64,000 bases of DNA from NCBI RefSeq assembly GCF_041529975.1, contig NZ_CP168030.1:1550001-1614000 (forward strand). The letters run 5' to 3'. Within the stretch, counting starts at the first letter, position 1. Every line of letters begins with the position of its first letter. The notes under the pieces are model-generated. The model searched no databases and had not been told where the DNA came from. It saw only the letters and a list, made by a program, of their open reading frames with translations. Position numbers and translations under genes: made by a program. This document shows positions 16,497 to 24,877 of the stretch, in pieces. The stretch is from Microbacterium maritypicum. Its GTDB lineage: Bacteria; Actinomycetota; Actinomycetes; Actinomycetales; Microbacteriaceae.

Positions 16497-18011
16497 TCAG
16501 TCCCGTGCCGTCTGCAGGAGGGTCCACAGTTCAGCCCGTGCGGGAAAAGTCGAGAGGTCGATGTCGAGCAGGCCTCCGGCCTGAGCGATGCGGGACCGCA
16601 GGGTGTGCCGATGCACGCCGAGTGCCGTCGCCGCGGATTCCGCCTTGGCATCGTGCTCCAGCCAGGTGCGCAACGAGCGCTCCAGCTCGGCGCCGGTGCG
16701 GGCATCGTGCTCGCGCAGCGGCGCGAGACGTGACTCCGCGACCAGGCGGGCCTCATCGGTCGCCAGCGCGGTGAGGATGCTGGAGCCCACCGTCTCGGAG
16801 TATCGTGCCGCCCCGTGTGTTCCCTGCTGGCGAAGAGCCGTCAGTGCTTGCGCGTGCGCCCGGGCGAACGAGTCGTACCCGTCGGGATCGGAGACGCCGA
16901 TGCGGATGCCGAAGCGCGTGGCGACCTCGTCGAGCAGTGCTTCCTCGCCGGCGGAGACGCACATGGTCACGCCGTCCTCGGATTCGGCGAGGAAGACGGG
17001 AGTGCCGTGCTCGGAGCGATGCCGCTCCCACCATTCGCCCAGCGGACCGGCCGGGGCATCCGCGGCGACGGCCACGATCACCGGAGCGGGGGGCAGGCCG
17101 CCGAGCACTCTCCTCGCCAGCGTGGGATCGTCGGCGAGCAGGGAGCCGAGGAGCTGGGCGTGCAGGCGCCGCCGGCTCCGTGCGAGCTGCTCGCTCTGCT
17201 CCATCGCGAGCCCTGCCATCGCGATCACCGACGTCACGACCGACCGGGCTTCGGGATCGAGCGCATCGAGTGCCAGCGCGATCACCCCTCGCAGATGCCC
17301 TCCGCGGCCCACGGTGAACAGCATGAACGCGTGCTCGCCGAGGGGGAGCGACTGACTCGCTTCCAATCCGCGCGTGAGGATCTCCATCACCCGCCCGCTC
17401 AGGGCGTCGAGTAGCTCGGCATGGAGGCGGTCGCGCGGGTGGGCGGCGACGACCGCGCCCGCGGCATCGAACATCCCCGCCCAGACGTCGAGGCGTCGTC
17501 CGAGTTCCGCGATGGTCGCCTCGAGCCCGCTGGGGCGGAGAGCTGCGAGGGCGAGGGCGCGCTGGGTGTCGAGCGCCCAGGATCGCCGGGCGTACGCCTG
17601 AGCGGCGATCGCCTCGGAGTGGGCGCGGGCCACAGCGATGAACGGCGTGCGATACGGCACCGCGAACAGCGGCATCCCGTGTGTGGCGCACGAGGCGACG
17701 AGCTCCTCCGGAATGCCCGATCGATGGACCTCGGTGCCGAAGCCGAGCCCGAGGACGCCCCGGTCGGCGAGGCGTCCCACGTAGGTGTCGATATCGATCG
17801 CCCGGTCGAACTGCGTACCCGTGGTCAGCAATGCCAGGTCCTCGGAGAGGAAGGGGGTCGGGTCTGCGAGGTCGGAACTGTGCACCCAACGCAGCGGGCG
17901 GTCGAGAGCACCCTCGGGCAGGTCCTCCTCAAGCGGTACGAGTGCGAGCCCGAGGTCCCGACGGCGCAGCAGCGCCCGCAGAGTCGGCTGCTCCGGTTCG
18001 GTGGCGGCCAT
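16497..18011 (-). CDS. PucR-family regulator of the putrescine/GABA operon
   Basis: A 504-residue PucR-type regulator. The N-terminal PucR domain (about 10-130) contains LRWVHSSDLADPTPFLSEDLALLTTGTQF, which is diagnostic. A middle GGDEF-like region of the CdaR type follows (about 290-400), then the C-terminal HTH_30 (about 445-495: LRTWLEHDAKAESAATALGVHRHTLRSRIAQAGGLLDIDL). Relatives control purine, polyamine, amino-acid or GABA catabolism. It is divergent from gabT with 97 bp between the starts, and two TGTACA palindromes lie in that gap, so it probably senses a polyamine or GABA pathway compound and controls the operon and itself. Confidence 0.88.
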   Translation of the reverse strand: MAATEPEQPTLRALLRRRDLGLALVPLEEDLPEGALDRPLRWVHSSDLADPTPFLSEDLALLTTGTQFDRAIDIDTYVGRLADRGVLGLGFGTEVHRSGIPEELVASCATHGMPLFAVPYRTPFIAVARAHSEAIAAQAYARRSWALDTQRALALAALRPSGLEATIAELGRRLDVWAGMFDAAGAVVAAHPRDRLHAELLDALSGRVMEILTRGLEASQSLPLGEHAFMLFTVGRGGHLRGVIALALDALDPEARSVVTSVIAMAGLAMEQSEQLARSRRRLHAQLLGSLLADDPTLARRVLGGLPPAPVIVAVAADAPAGPLGEWWERHRSEHGTPVFLAESEDGVTMCVSAGEEALLDEVATRFGIRIGVSDPDGYDSFARAHAQALTALRQQGTHGAARYSETVGSSILTALATDEARLVAESRLAPLREHDARTGAELERSLRTWLEHDAKAESAATALGVHRHTLRSRIAQAGGLLDIDLSTFPARAELWTLLQTARD

Positions 18012-18025
18012 GAGGAACCTTTCCG

Positions 18026-18063
18026 CTGTACAGTCGGGCGAACTCTTCGCCTAGATTGTACAA
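18026..18063. promoter_or_regulatory. Paired TGTACA palindromes in pucR-gabT promoter region
   Basis: CTGTACAG (18026-18033) and TTGTACAA (18056-18063) are perfect 8-bp palindromes whose centres lie exactly 30 bp apart, about three helical turns. They are the likely binding sites of the divergent PucR-type regulator. TAGATT (18052-18057) or TACGCT (18096-18101, 7 nt before the gabT ATG) could be the gabT -10. Confidence 0.65.
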
Positions 18064-18108
18064 GTTGGCTAGTGCGGCGGCCTCCGTTGCCGCCGTACGC
18101 TCGCGAAC

Positions 18109-19470
18109 ATGGCACTCCTCGACACCGCAGCCCCCGCAGTCCCTCTCGGCGGACCCGACCTCCCGCAGGAGCGTCGCCTGGTCACGGACCTCCCCGGACC
18201 TCGCTCGGCCGAGATCCTCGCACGCAAGGCGGATGCCGTCGCGGCCGGTGTGGGGCACACCGTGCCGATCGCGGCCGTGGCAGCCGGCGGCGGAGTGATC
18301 GTCGACGCGGACGGCAACTCGCTCATCGACCTCGGCTCCGGTATCGCCGTGACCACGGTCGGCAACGCGCACCCCAAGGTCGCCGCAGCCGTGGCCGCGC
18401 AGGCCGCGCAGTTCACGCACACCTGCTTCATGATCTCGCCCTACGAGTCGTACGTCGGCGTCGCCGAGGCCCTCAACCGCGTCACCCCCGGCGACTTCGC
18501 GAAGAAGAGTGCCCTGTTCAACTCGGGTGCGGAGGCCGTCGAGAACGCGATCAAGATCGCCCGCAAGCACACCGGACGTCAGGCGGTCGTCGCCTTCGAT
18601 CACGGCTACCACGGCCGCACGAACCTGACCATGGCGCTCACCGCCAAGTCGATGCCGTACAAGAGCGGCTTCGGTCCGTTCGCCCCGGAGGTGTACCGCG
18701 CTCCGATGTCGTACCCGTTCCGCGATGGGCTCGACGGAAACGAGGCCGCGGCCCGCGTCATCCTCCAGCTCGAGAAGCAGATCGGCGCCGACAACCTCGC
18801 CGCGGTCATCATCGAGCCGATCCAGGGCGAGGGCGGCTTCATCGTCCCGGCCGACGGTTTCCTGCCGGCGATCGTCGACTGGTGCCGCGCGAACGGCGTC
18901 GTCTTCATCGCGGACGAGGTGCAGACCGGATTCGCCCGCACCGGGCACATGTTCGCGAGCGAGATCTTCGGCATCGAGCCCGACCTGATCACCACGGCCA
19001 AGGGCATCGCCGGCGGTCTCCCGCTCGCGGCCGTCACCGGTCGCGCCGAGATCGTGGACGCCTCGCACTCCGGCGGCCTCGGAGGTACCTACGGCGGCAA
19101 CCCGATCGCCTGCGCTGCCGCCCTCGCCTCGATCGATGTGTTCGAGAACGACGGCGTGATCGAGCGTGCCCGTGAGATCGGGGCGACCCTCACGCAGCGT
19201 CTCACCGCGATCCAGCAGAACGACCCGCGCGTCGGCGACGTCCGCGGCCACGGTGCGATGATCGCCGCCGAGTTCGTCGACCCCGAGACCCAGGCCCCGG
19301 ATGCCGCTCTCACGGCCGCCGTCGCGAAGGCGTGCATCGCCCAGGGCGTCGTCGTCCTCACCTGCGGAACCTACGGGAACGTCATCCGCTTCCTTCCCCC
19401 GCTCTCGATCGGCGACGATCTGCTGAACGAAGGACTCGACATCGTCGCTGCGGCGCTCGCCGCGGCCTGA
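18109..19470 (+). CDS. gabT: 4-aminobutyrate aminotransferase
   Basis: A 453-residue class III PLP aminotransferase that converts GABA plus 2-oxoglutarate to succinate semialdehyde plus glutamate. Seen motifs: FNSGAEAVENAIKIAR (phosphate-binding GAEAVENA), FDHGYHGRTNLTMALT, IIEPIQGEGGF, FIADEVQTGFARTG with PLP-ring Asp269, and TTAKGIAGGLPLAA with Schiff-base Lys298. Length and motifs are typical of actinobacterial GabT. ATG at 18109 lacks a Shine-Dalgarno site but has TACGCT 7 nt upstream, so it may be leaderless. It is first in a putrescine/GABA operon and divergent from the PucR-type regulator. Confidence 0.93.
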   Translation: MALLDTAAPAVPLGGPDLPQERRLVTDLPGPRSAEILARKADAVAAGVGHTVPIAAVAAGGGVIVDADGNSLIDLGSGIAVTTVGNAHPKVAAAVAAQAAQFTHTCFMISPYESYVGVAEALNRVTPGDFAKKSALFNSGAEAVENAIKIARKHTGRQAVVAFDHGYHGRTNLTMALTAKSMPYKSGFGPFAPEVYRAPMSYPFRDGLDGNEAAARVILQLEKQIGADNLAAVIIEPIQGEGGFIVPADGFLPAIVDWCRANGVVFIADEVQTGFARTGHMFASEIFGIEPDLITTAKGIAGGLPLAAVTGRAEIVDASHSGGLGGTYGGNPIACAAALASIDVFENDGVIERAREIGATLTQRLTAIQQNDPRVGDVRGHGAMIAAEFVDPETQAPDAALTAAVAKACIAQGVVVLTCGTYGNVIRFLPPLSIGDDLLNEGLDIVAAALAAA

Positions 19471-19479
19471 CACCCCTGT

Positions 19480-19520
19480 CCGGTCGCGACCCCGATCGGG
19501 GGATTTCGGGTCGCGACCGG
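19480..19520 (+). terminator. Intra-operon hairpin between gabT and amine oxidase
   Basis: Perfect 13-bp inverted repeat CCGGTCGCGACCC (19480-19492) with its complement (19508-19520), 15-nt loop, no U-tract. It lies between gabT and the next gene and may be an attenuator or mRNA-stability element that sets gabT expression apart from the rest. Confidence 0.55.
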
Positions 19521-19549
19521 CACTGTTTCACCCAACGAAGGAGTTGCAG

Positions 19550-20932
19550 ATGGCTGAGATCACACGCGACGTACTGATCATCGGTGCCGGAGCCGCAGGG
19601 CTCACGGCGGCGAACGACCTCCGCAAGGCCGGCCTCTCGGTCGCCGTGCTGGAGGCCCGTGACCGCGTCGGCGGGCGCCTGTGGACCGACGTGATCGAGG
19701 GCGCCATGCTCGAGATCGGCGGCCAGTGGGTGTCGCCCGACCAGGACGCGCTCAAGGACACGATCGAGGAGCTGGGGCTCGAGACCTACAGCCGCTACCG
19801 TGAAGGCGACAGCGTCTATGTCGGCCCCGACGGGAAGGCACACCGCTTCACGGGCGAGATGTTCCCGGTGGCGCCCGAGACCGAGGCCGAGATCGCCAGG
19901 GTCACCGAGATCCTCGACGCACTGGTCGCCGAGATCGACCCGGACCGTCCCTGGGCCCACCCCAGCGCCGAGGACTGGGACACGATCACCTGGGACGCCT
20001 GGCTGCGCTCGCAGACCGACGACGACGAGGCCGTGCGCAACCTGGCCTTCGCCACCGGTTCCGCGATGCTCACCAAGCCCACTCACTCCTTCTCACTGCT
20101 GCAGTCGCTGCTGATGGCCGCGTCCGCAGGTTCCTACTCGAACCTCGTCGACGCCGACTTCATCCTCGACAAGCGAGTGGTCGGCGGTCTGCAGCAGGTT
20201 CCGCTGCGCCTCGCTGAGCGCCTGGGCGACGACGTGCTGCTGAACCAGCCAGTGCGCGGCCTCGAATGGTCCGACACGGGTGTCGTCGCCACCACCGATC
20301 AGCACACGGTGCGCGCCCGCCACGCGATCCTCGCGCACGCGCCGGTGCTCTACAGCCGCATCGCGTTCGACCCTCCGCTGCCGCGCCGACAGCATCAGCT
20401 GCACCAACACCTGTCGATGGGCTTCGTCATCAAGGTGCACGCCGTGTACGACCGGCCGTTCTGGCGCGAGCAGGGCCTCAGCGGCACCGCCTTCAGCCCG
20501 TACGAGCTCTCGCACGAGGCTTATGACAACACCAACCACGGCGACGAGCGCGGCACCCTGGTCGGCTTCGTCTCCGACGCCAACGCCGACGGCGTGTTCG
20601 AGCTGTCGGCCGAGGAGCGCAAGGAGCGCATCCTCGAGTCGCTGTCGCACTACTACGGACCCGAGGCCAAGAACCCGGTCGTATACTACGAGAGCGACTG
20701 GGGCAGCGAGGAGTGGACGCGCGGCGCCTACGCCGCGAGCTTCGACATGGGGGGCCTGCACCGCTACGGCGCGGACCTCCGCACGGCGGTCGGCCCGATC
20801 CACTTCGCGTGCAGCGACATGGCCGGCGCCGGGTACCAGCACGTCGACGGGGCGATCCGCATGGGCCACCTCGTCGCATCGAACATCGTCGACGCGAGTC
20901 GCGACGCCGGCGCTGTCGAGAGCGGCAGCTGA
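19550..20932 (+). CDS. puo: Putrescine oxidase-type flavin amine oxidase
   Basis: A 460-residue FAD-dependent monoamine oxidase family protein. The N-terminal dinucleotide fold reads VLIIGAGAAGLTAANDLRKAGLSVAVLEARDRVGGRLWT (about residues 8-46). The C-terminal FAD site holds TRGAYAASF and the segment ending HFACSDMAGAGYQHVDGAIRMG. It resembles putrescine oxidases of Rhodococcus and Kocuria, which turn putrescine into 4-aminobutanal, NH3 and H2O2. Operon context with gabT and two aldehyde dehydrogenases supports putrescine. AAGGAG 6 nt before ATG 19550 decides that start over a TTG at 19544. It overlaps the next gene by 1 nt. Confidence 0.87.
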   Translation: MAEITRDVLIIGAGAAGLTAANDLRKAGLSVAVLEARDRVGGRLWTDVIEGAMLEIGGQWVSPDQDALKDTIEELGLETYSRYREGDSVYVGPDGKAHRFTGEMFPVAPETEAEIARVTEILDALVAEIDPDRPWAHPSAEDWDTITWDAWLRSQTDDDEAVRNLAFATGSAMLTKPTHSFSLLQSLLMAASAGSYSNLVDADFILDKRVVGGLQQVPLRLAERLGDDVLLNQPVRGLEWSDTGVVATTDQHTVRARHAILAHAPVLYSRIAFDPPLPRRQHQLHQHLSMGFVIKVHAVYDRPFWREQGLSGTAFSPYELSHEAYDNTNHGDERGTLVGFVSDANADGVFELSAEERKERILESLSHYYGPEAKNPVVYYESDWGSEEWTRGAYAASFDMGGLHRYGADLRTAVGPIHFACSDMAGAGYQHVDGAIRMGHLVASNIVDASRDAGAVESGS

Positions 20933-21816
20933 TGACCGGCTCGGTCGTCGTCGGATACACGGCGACGGACGCGGGAGCGGATGCCGCGGCACTCGGCGCC
21001 CGGCTCGCTCGCAGCCTCGGTGCGACCCTGCACCTGGTGATCGTGCTGCCGAACGAGGGCACGCGCAGCGCGGCAGTCCCACCGGAGCGCGCGTACGAGG
21101 AGCACGTCAAGGCGCAGGCGCGGCAGTGGCTCAAAGACGCCGTGGTCCGGCTCCCGCAGGAGCTGACCCGCAGCGGTCACGTGCGCTTCTCCGAATCGTT
21201 CGCCGAGGGCCTGATCGCCGCCGGCGAGGAATTCGGCGCCAGGGTGATCGTGATCGGCGCGGCCGGGGGCGGCATCTTCGGACGCCACCGTCTCGGCAGC
21301 GTCGCCTCCGAGCTGCTGCACTCGTCGACCATTCCGGTGGCGCTCGCGCCCGTGGGCGCCGCCCAGCAGGACGATCACGTCCTGCCGCGCGTGACGGTCG
21401 CCGTCGGATCCCGACCCGGTGCCGACGCCCTCCTCGACGAGGCCGTCGCGCTCGCCGGAGACAGCGGTGTCGACCTCCGGCTCGTATCCCTCGTTCCGTT
21501 CGACGTTCCCCCCGGACTCGACACCGGAGCGATCCGCACGGTCGGCGACACCCACGGACAGGAGGTGCTCGCCGTCGCCGCGGAGTTGCTGCCGGACGGT
21601 CGCACGGCCGCGGTCGAGAGGGCACCGGGCGACTCGGTCGAAGACGCCGTCGCCCATCTCTCCTGGCTTCCCGGCGAGGTCGTCCTGGTCGGCTCCAGCA
21701 GGCTGGCGCAACCGCGTCGTCTGTTCCTGGGCTCCACGGCAGCGAAGATGCTGCACGAACTGCCCGTTCCCATGATCGTCGTCCCGCGTACCCGCAACGA
21801 AGCAGGAGACCGCTGA
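20932..21816 (+). CDS. Tandem universal stress protein
   Basis: A 294-residue protein with two UspA domains in tandem (about 1-145 and 150-290). Each begins with a VVVGYTATDAGADA / VTVAVGSRPGADAL strand. The first ends GGIFGRHRLGSVASELLHSSTIPVALAP and the second RRLFLGSTAAKMLHELPVPMIVVP, matching the ATP-binding G-x2-G-x9-G(S/T) pattern only approximately. It overlaps both neighbours by one base (TGATG on each side), so it is translationally coupled between the amine oxidase and the permease. That placement suggests a role tied to polyamine use, perhaps stress from H2O2 or aldehyde; this is inference. Confidence 0.88.
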   Translation: MTGSVVVGYTATDAGADAAALGARLARSLGATLHLVIVLPNEGTRSAAVPPERAYEEHVKAQARQWLKDAVVRLPQELTRSGHVRFSESFAEGLIAAGEEFGARVIVIGAAGGGIFGRHRLGSVASELLHSSTIPVALAPVGAAQQDDHVLPRVTVAVGSRPGADALLDEAVALAGDSGVDLRLVSLVPFDVPPGLDTGAIRTVGDTHGQEVLAVAAELLPDGRTAAVERAPGDSVEDAVAHLSWLPGEVVLVGSSRLAQPRRLFLGSTAAKMLHELPVPMIVVPRTRNEAGDR

Positions 21817-23363
21817 TGAGCAGCACGAACCGGGCGACGGAGCCCGAATCCGGTGTCACGACCGGCATCTCCACCAAAGGCCTGAGCGCCGGAACGGTCG
21901 GCCTGATCGGCGCGGTCGTGATCGGCATCTCGTGCATCGCCCCCGCGTACACCTTCACCGCCGCCGTCGGCCCCACGGCATCCGAGGTCGGGGCGCAGAT
22001 CCCGGCCATCATCCTCGTCGGCTTCATCCCGATGCTCCTCGTCGCCTTCGGCTACCGCGAGCTCAACAATCGGATGCCGGACTCCGGCACGTCGTTCACC
22101 TGGGCGGCCCGAGCGTTCGGACCGTGGGTCGGCTGGATGGCCGGCTGGGGTCTGGTCGTCGCGACGATCCTGGTGCTGTCGAACCTCGCCGGCGTCGCGG
22201 TCGACTTCCTCTTCCTGCTGCTGTCGCAGATCACCGGGAACCCGGAGATCGGCGACCTCGCCGGTGTCACCTGGATCAACATCGGTGTCTGCCTGCTGTT
22301 CATGCTCGGTGCGACGTGGATCTCGTATCGCGACATGCAGACGACGCAGAAGCTGCAGTACTGGCTCGTCAGCTTCCAGATCCTGGTGCTGGTGTTCTTC
22401 GCCGTCGCGGCCATCGTGCAGGCGGTGAACGGCAACGGCTTCGACTACCAGCCGTTCGACCTGAACTGGTTCAACCCGTTCGCGATCTCCTCCTTCAGCG
22501 CGGTCGCCGCGGGCCTCTCCCTCTCGATCTTCATCTTCTGGGGCTGGGATGTCACCCTCACCATGAACGAGGAGACCAAGGATCCGGAGAGGACACCGGG
22601 TCGCGCGGCCACCGTCACGGTGCTCACGATCGTGTCGCTGTACCTGCTGCTCGCGGTCGCGATGATCATGTTCGCCGGCGTCGGCACCGGGGCGCTGGGG
22701 CTCGGCAACGCGGACATCCAGGAGAACGTGTTCTTCCACCTCTCCGGCCCGATCCTGGGGCCGCTCGCGTTCCTGGTGTCGCTGGCCGTTCTGACCAGCT
22801 CCGCGTCGTCGCTGCAGTCCACGTTCGTGGGCCCGGCGCGCACACTGCTGGCCATGGGGCACTACGGCGCACTGCCGAAGGCGTTCGCGAAGGTCAGCCC
22901 CCGCTTCTTCACGCCGGGGTACGCGACCATCATCTCGGCGATCGTGGCCTCCGCGTTCTACGCCGTGATGCGCGTCGTCAGCGAAGACACGCTGTGGGAC
23001 ACGATCCTCACGCTCGGCATGATGATCTGCTTCTACTACGGGATCACCGCGTTCGCGTGCGTGTGGTACTTCCGCAAGCAGTGGTTCGACTCGACGCGGA
23101 ACGTCTTCTTCACGTTCCTCTTCCCGCTCGTCGGTGGCGCGATCCTCGCGGTGCTGTTCTTCACGACGCTGATCGACTCGATGGACCCGGAATACGGTTC
23201 CGGATCGCAGATCGGCGGGGTCGGCATCGTCTTCATCCTCGGGATGCTGATCATCGTCGTCGGCATCGCGGTCATGATCTGGAACGCGGTCCGCCGGCCC
23301 GCCTTCTTCCGCGGCGAGACGCTGGGCATCGACGCACCGCCCAGCCGACGCAAGCGCGCATAG
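21816..23363 (+). CDS. APC-family amino acid/polyamine permease
   Basis: A 515-residue integral membrane transporter of the amino acid-polyamine-organocation superfamily, with about 12 hydrophobic segments. The first helix has GAVVIGISCIAPAYTF, the unwound-helix substrate site, followed by FGYRELNNRMPDSGTSFTWAARAFGPWVGWMAGWG, a strong APC signature. FFWGWD-like FIFWGWDVTLTMNEETKDPERTPGRA marks the second substrate helix. Translation is coupled to the Usp gene by a 1-nt overlap. In this operon the likely substrate is putrescine or GABA. The specific substrate cannot be read from sequence. Confidence 0.9.
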   Translation: MSSTNRATEPESGVTTGISTKGLSAGTVGLIGAVVIGISCIAPAYTFTAAVGPTASEVGAQIPAIILVGFIPMLLVAFGYRELNNRMPDSGTSFTWAARAFGPWVGWMAGWGLVVATILVLSNLAGVAVDFLFLLLSQITGNPEIGDLAGVTWINIGVCLLFMLGATWISYRDMQTTQKLQYWLVSFQILVLVFFAVAAIVQAVNGNGFDYQPFDLNWFNPFAISSFSAVAAGLSLSIFIFWGWDVTLTMNEETKDPERTPGRAATVTVLTIVSLYLLLAVAMIMFAGVGTGALGLGNADIQENVFFHLSGPILGPLAFLVSLAVLTSSASSLQSTFVGPARTLLAMGHYGALPKAFAKVSPRFFTPGYATIISAIVASAFYAVMRVVSEDTLWDTILTLGMMICFYYGITAFACVWYFRKQWFDSTRNVFFTFLFPLVGGAILAVLFFTTLIDSMDPEYGSGSQIGGVGIVFILGMLIIVVGIAVMIWNAVRRPAFFRGETLGIDAPPSRRKRA

Positions 23364-23385
23364 CCCTCCTCACAGAAAGAGAATC

Positions 23386-24852
23386 ATGAGCACTCAGACC
23401 GAACAGGCGCTCCTCGACAGCATCCCCACCGGCCTCTTCATCGGCGGGCAGTGGATCGACGGCGAGACCGGCGGCACCTTCGACGTGCAGGACCCGGCGA
23501 CCGGCACGGTGATCCGGACGATCGCCGACGCGACGCCGGCCGACGGCATCCGTGCTCTCGACGCCGCGGTCGCCGCTCAGGACGAGTGGGCGGCCACCGC
23601 CCCGCGCGTGCGCAGCGAGATCCTCCGCACGGCGTTCGACCTCGTGCAGGAGCACAAGGAGGACCTGGCGCTGCTCATGACGCTCGAGATGGGCAAGCCC
23701 CTCGCCGAGGCCCGTGGCGAGGTCGTCTACGGCGGCGAGTTCCTGCGCTGGTTCAGCGAGGAGGCCGTGCGCATCAGCGGTCGCTACGGCATCAACCCCG
23801 AGGGCACCGGCCACATGGTCGTGTCGCAGCGTCCGGTCGGACCGTCGTTCTTCGTGACGCCGTGGAACTTCCCCTTCGCGATGGCCACCCGCAAGATCGC
23901 TCCGGCACTCGCGGCCGGGTGCACGGTCGTCATCAAGCCCCCGGCGCTGACTCCCTTGACGACGATCTTCTTCGTCTCGCTGCTCGAGAAGGCAGGGCTC
24001 CCGGCGGGCGTCGTCAACGTCGTGCAGACGTCGAAGTCCAGCGCGCTGTCGGCACCGATCATCGCCGACCCGCGGCTGCGCAAGCTCTCCTTCACCGGAT
24101 CGACCGAGGTGGGGCGCAAGCTCATCGCCCAGGCGGCCGAGGGCGTGCTGCGGGTGTCGATGGAGCTCGGCGGCAACGCGCCGTTCGTGGTGTTCGACGA
24201 CGCCGACCTGGACAAGGCGGTGGAGGGTGCACTCGCCGCGAAGTTCCGCAACATCGGCCAGGCCTGCACCGCAGCCAACCGCTTCATCGTGCACAAGGAC
24301 GTCGCGGGTGAGTTCGCCAAGCGTGTCACCGAGCGCGTCAACGGCATGAAGATCGGTCGCGGTACCGAGGAAGGTGTGGCGATCGGACCGCTCATCGACG
24401 CGGATGCCGTCGCCAAGGCGGGCGAGCTCGTCGACGAGGCCGTCGGTCGCGGTGCGACTCTGCTCGCCGGTGGCAAGGCCGTCGAGGGCACCGGCACGTT
24501 CTACGAGCCCACCGTGCTCACCGACGTCGTCGCCGGCAGCGCGATCCTCCGCGAGGAGATCTTCGGCCCGGTGCTCGCGATCGCGACCTTCGAGACCGAG
24601 GACGAGGCCGTACACCTGGCGAACGACACCGAGTACGGGCTCGTCTCGTACGTGTTCACCGAGAACCTGCAGCGCGGCCAGCGGATGATCGACAAGCTCG
24701 AGACCGGCATGATGGGTCTCAACGTGGGCGTCGTCTCCAACGCCGCCGCACCCTTCGGCGGAGTGAAGCAGTCCGGCGTCGGACGCGAGGGCGGATTCGA
24801 GGGCATCCACGAGTACCTGTCCACCAAGTACACGCTGATCCCGGTCTCCTGA
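23386..24852 (+). CDS. gabD: NAD(P)-dependent aldehyde dehydrogenase, succinate-semialdehyde type
   Basis: A 488-residue aldehyde dehydrogenase with the full catalytic set: VTPWNFPFAMATRKIAPALAAGCTVVIKPP (oxyanion Asn, cofactor Lys), FTGSTEVGRKLI, ELGGNAPFVVFDDADLD (general-base Glu) and GQACTAANRF (nucleophile Cys). The sequence reads like GabD-type succinate-semialdehyde dehydrogenases, including EIFGPVLAI and VGVVSNAAAPFGGVKQSGVGREGG. It would finish the route putrescine to 4-aminobutanal to GABA to succinate semialdehyde to succinate. It cannot be distinguished by eye from a 4-aminobutanal dehydrogenase; the neighbouring enzyme may take that step. It is the fifth gene of the operon, 22 bp after the permease. 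Confidence 0.85.
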   Translation: MSTQTEQALLDSIPTGLFIGGQWIDGETGGTFDVQDPATGTVIRTIADATPADGIRALDAAVAAQDEWAATAPRVRSEILRTAFDLVQEHKEDLALLMTLEMGKPLAEARGEVVYGGEFLRWFSEEAVRISGRYGINPEGTGHMVVSQRPVGPSFFVTPWNFPFAMATRKIAPALAAGCTVVIKPPALTPLTTIFFVSLLEKAGLPAGVVNVVQTSKSSALSAPIIADPRLRKLSFTGSTEVGRKLIAQAAEGVLRVSMELGGNAPFVVFDDADLDKAVEGALAAKFRNIGQACTAANRFIVHKDVAGEFAKRVTERVNGMKIGRGTEEGVAIGPLIDADAVAKAGELVDEAVGRGATLLAGGKAVEGTGTFYEPTVLTDVVAGSAILREEIFGPVLAIATFETEDEAVHLANDTEYGLVSYVFTENLQRGQRMIDKLETGMMGLNVGVVSNAAAPFGGVKQSGVGREGGFEGIHEYLSTKYTLIPVS

Positions 24853-24877
24853 CCGAGCAGCCAGAGGAGGAGAGAAC

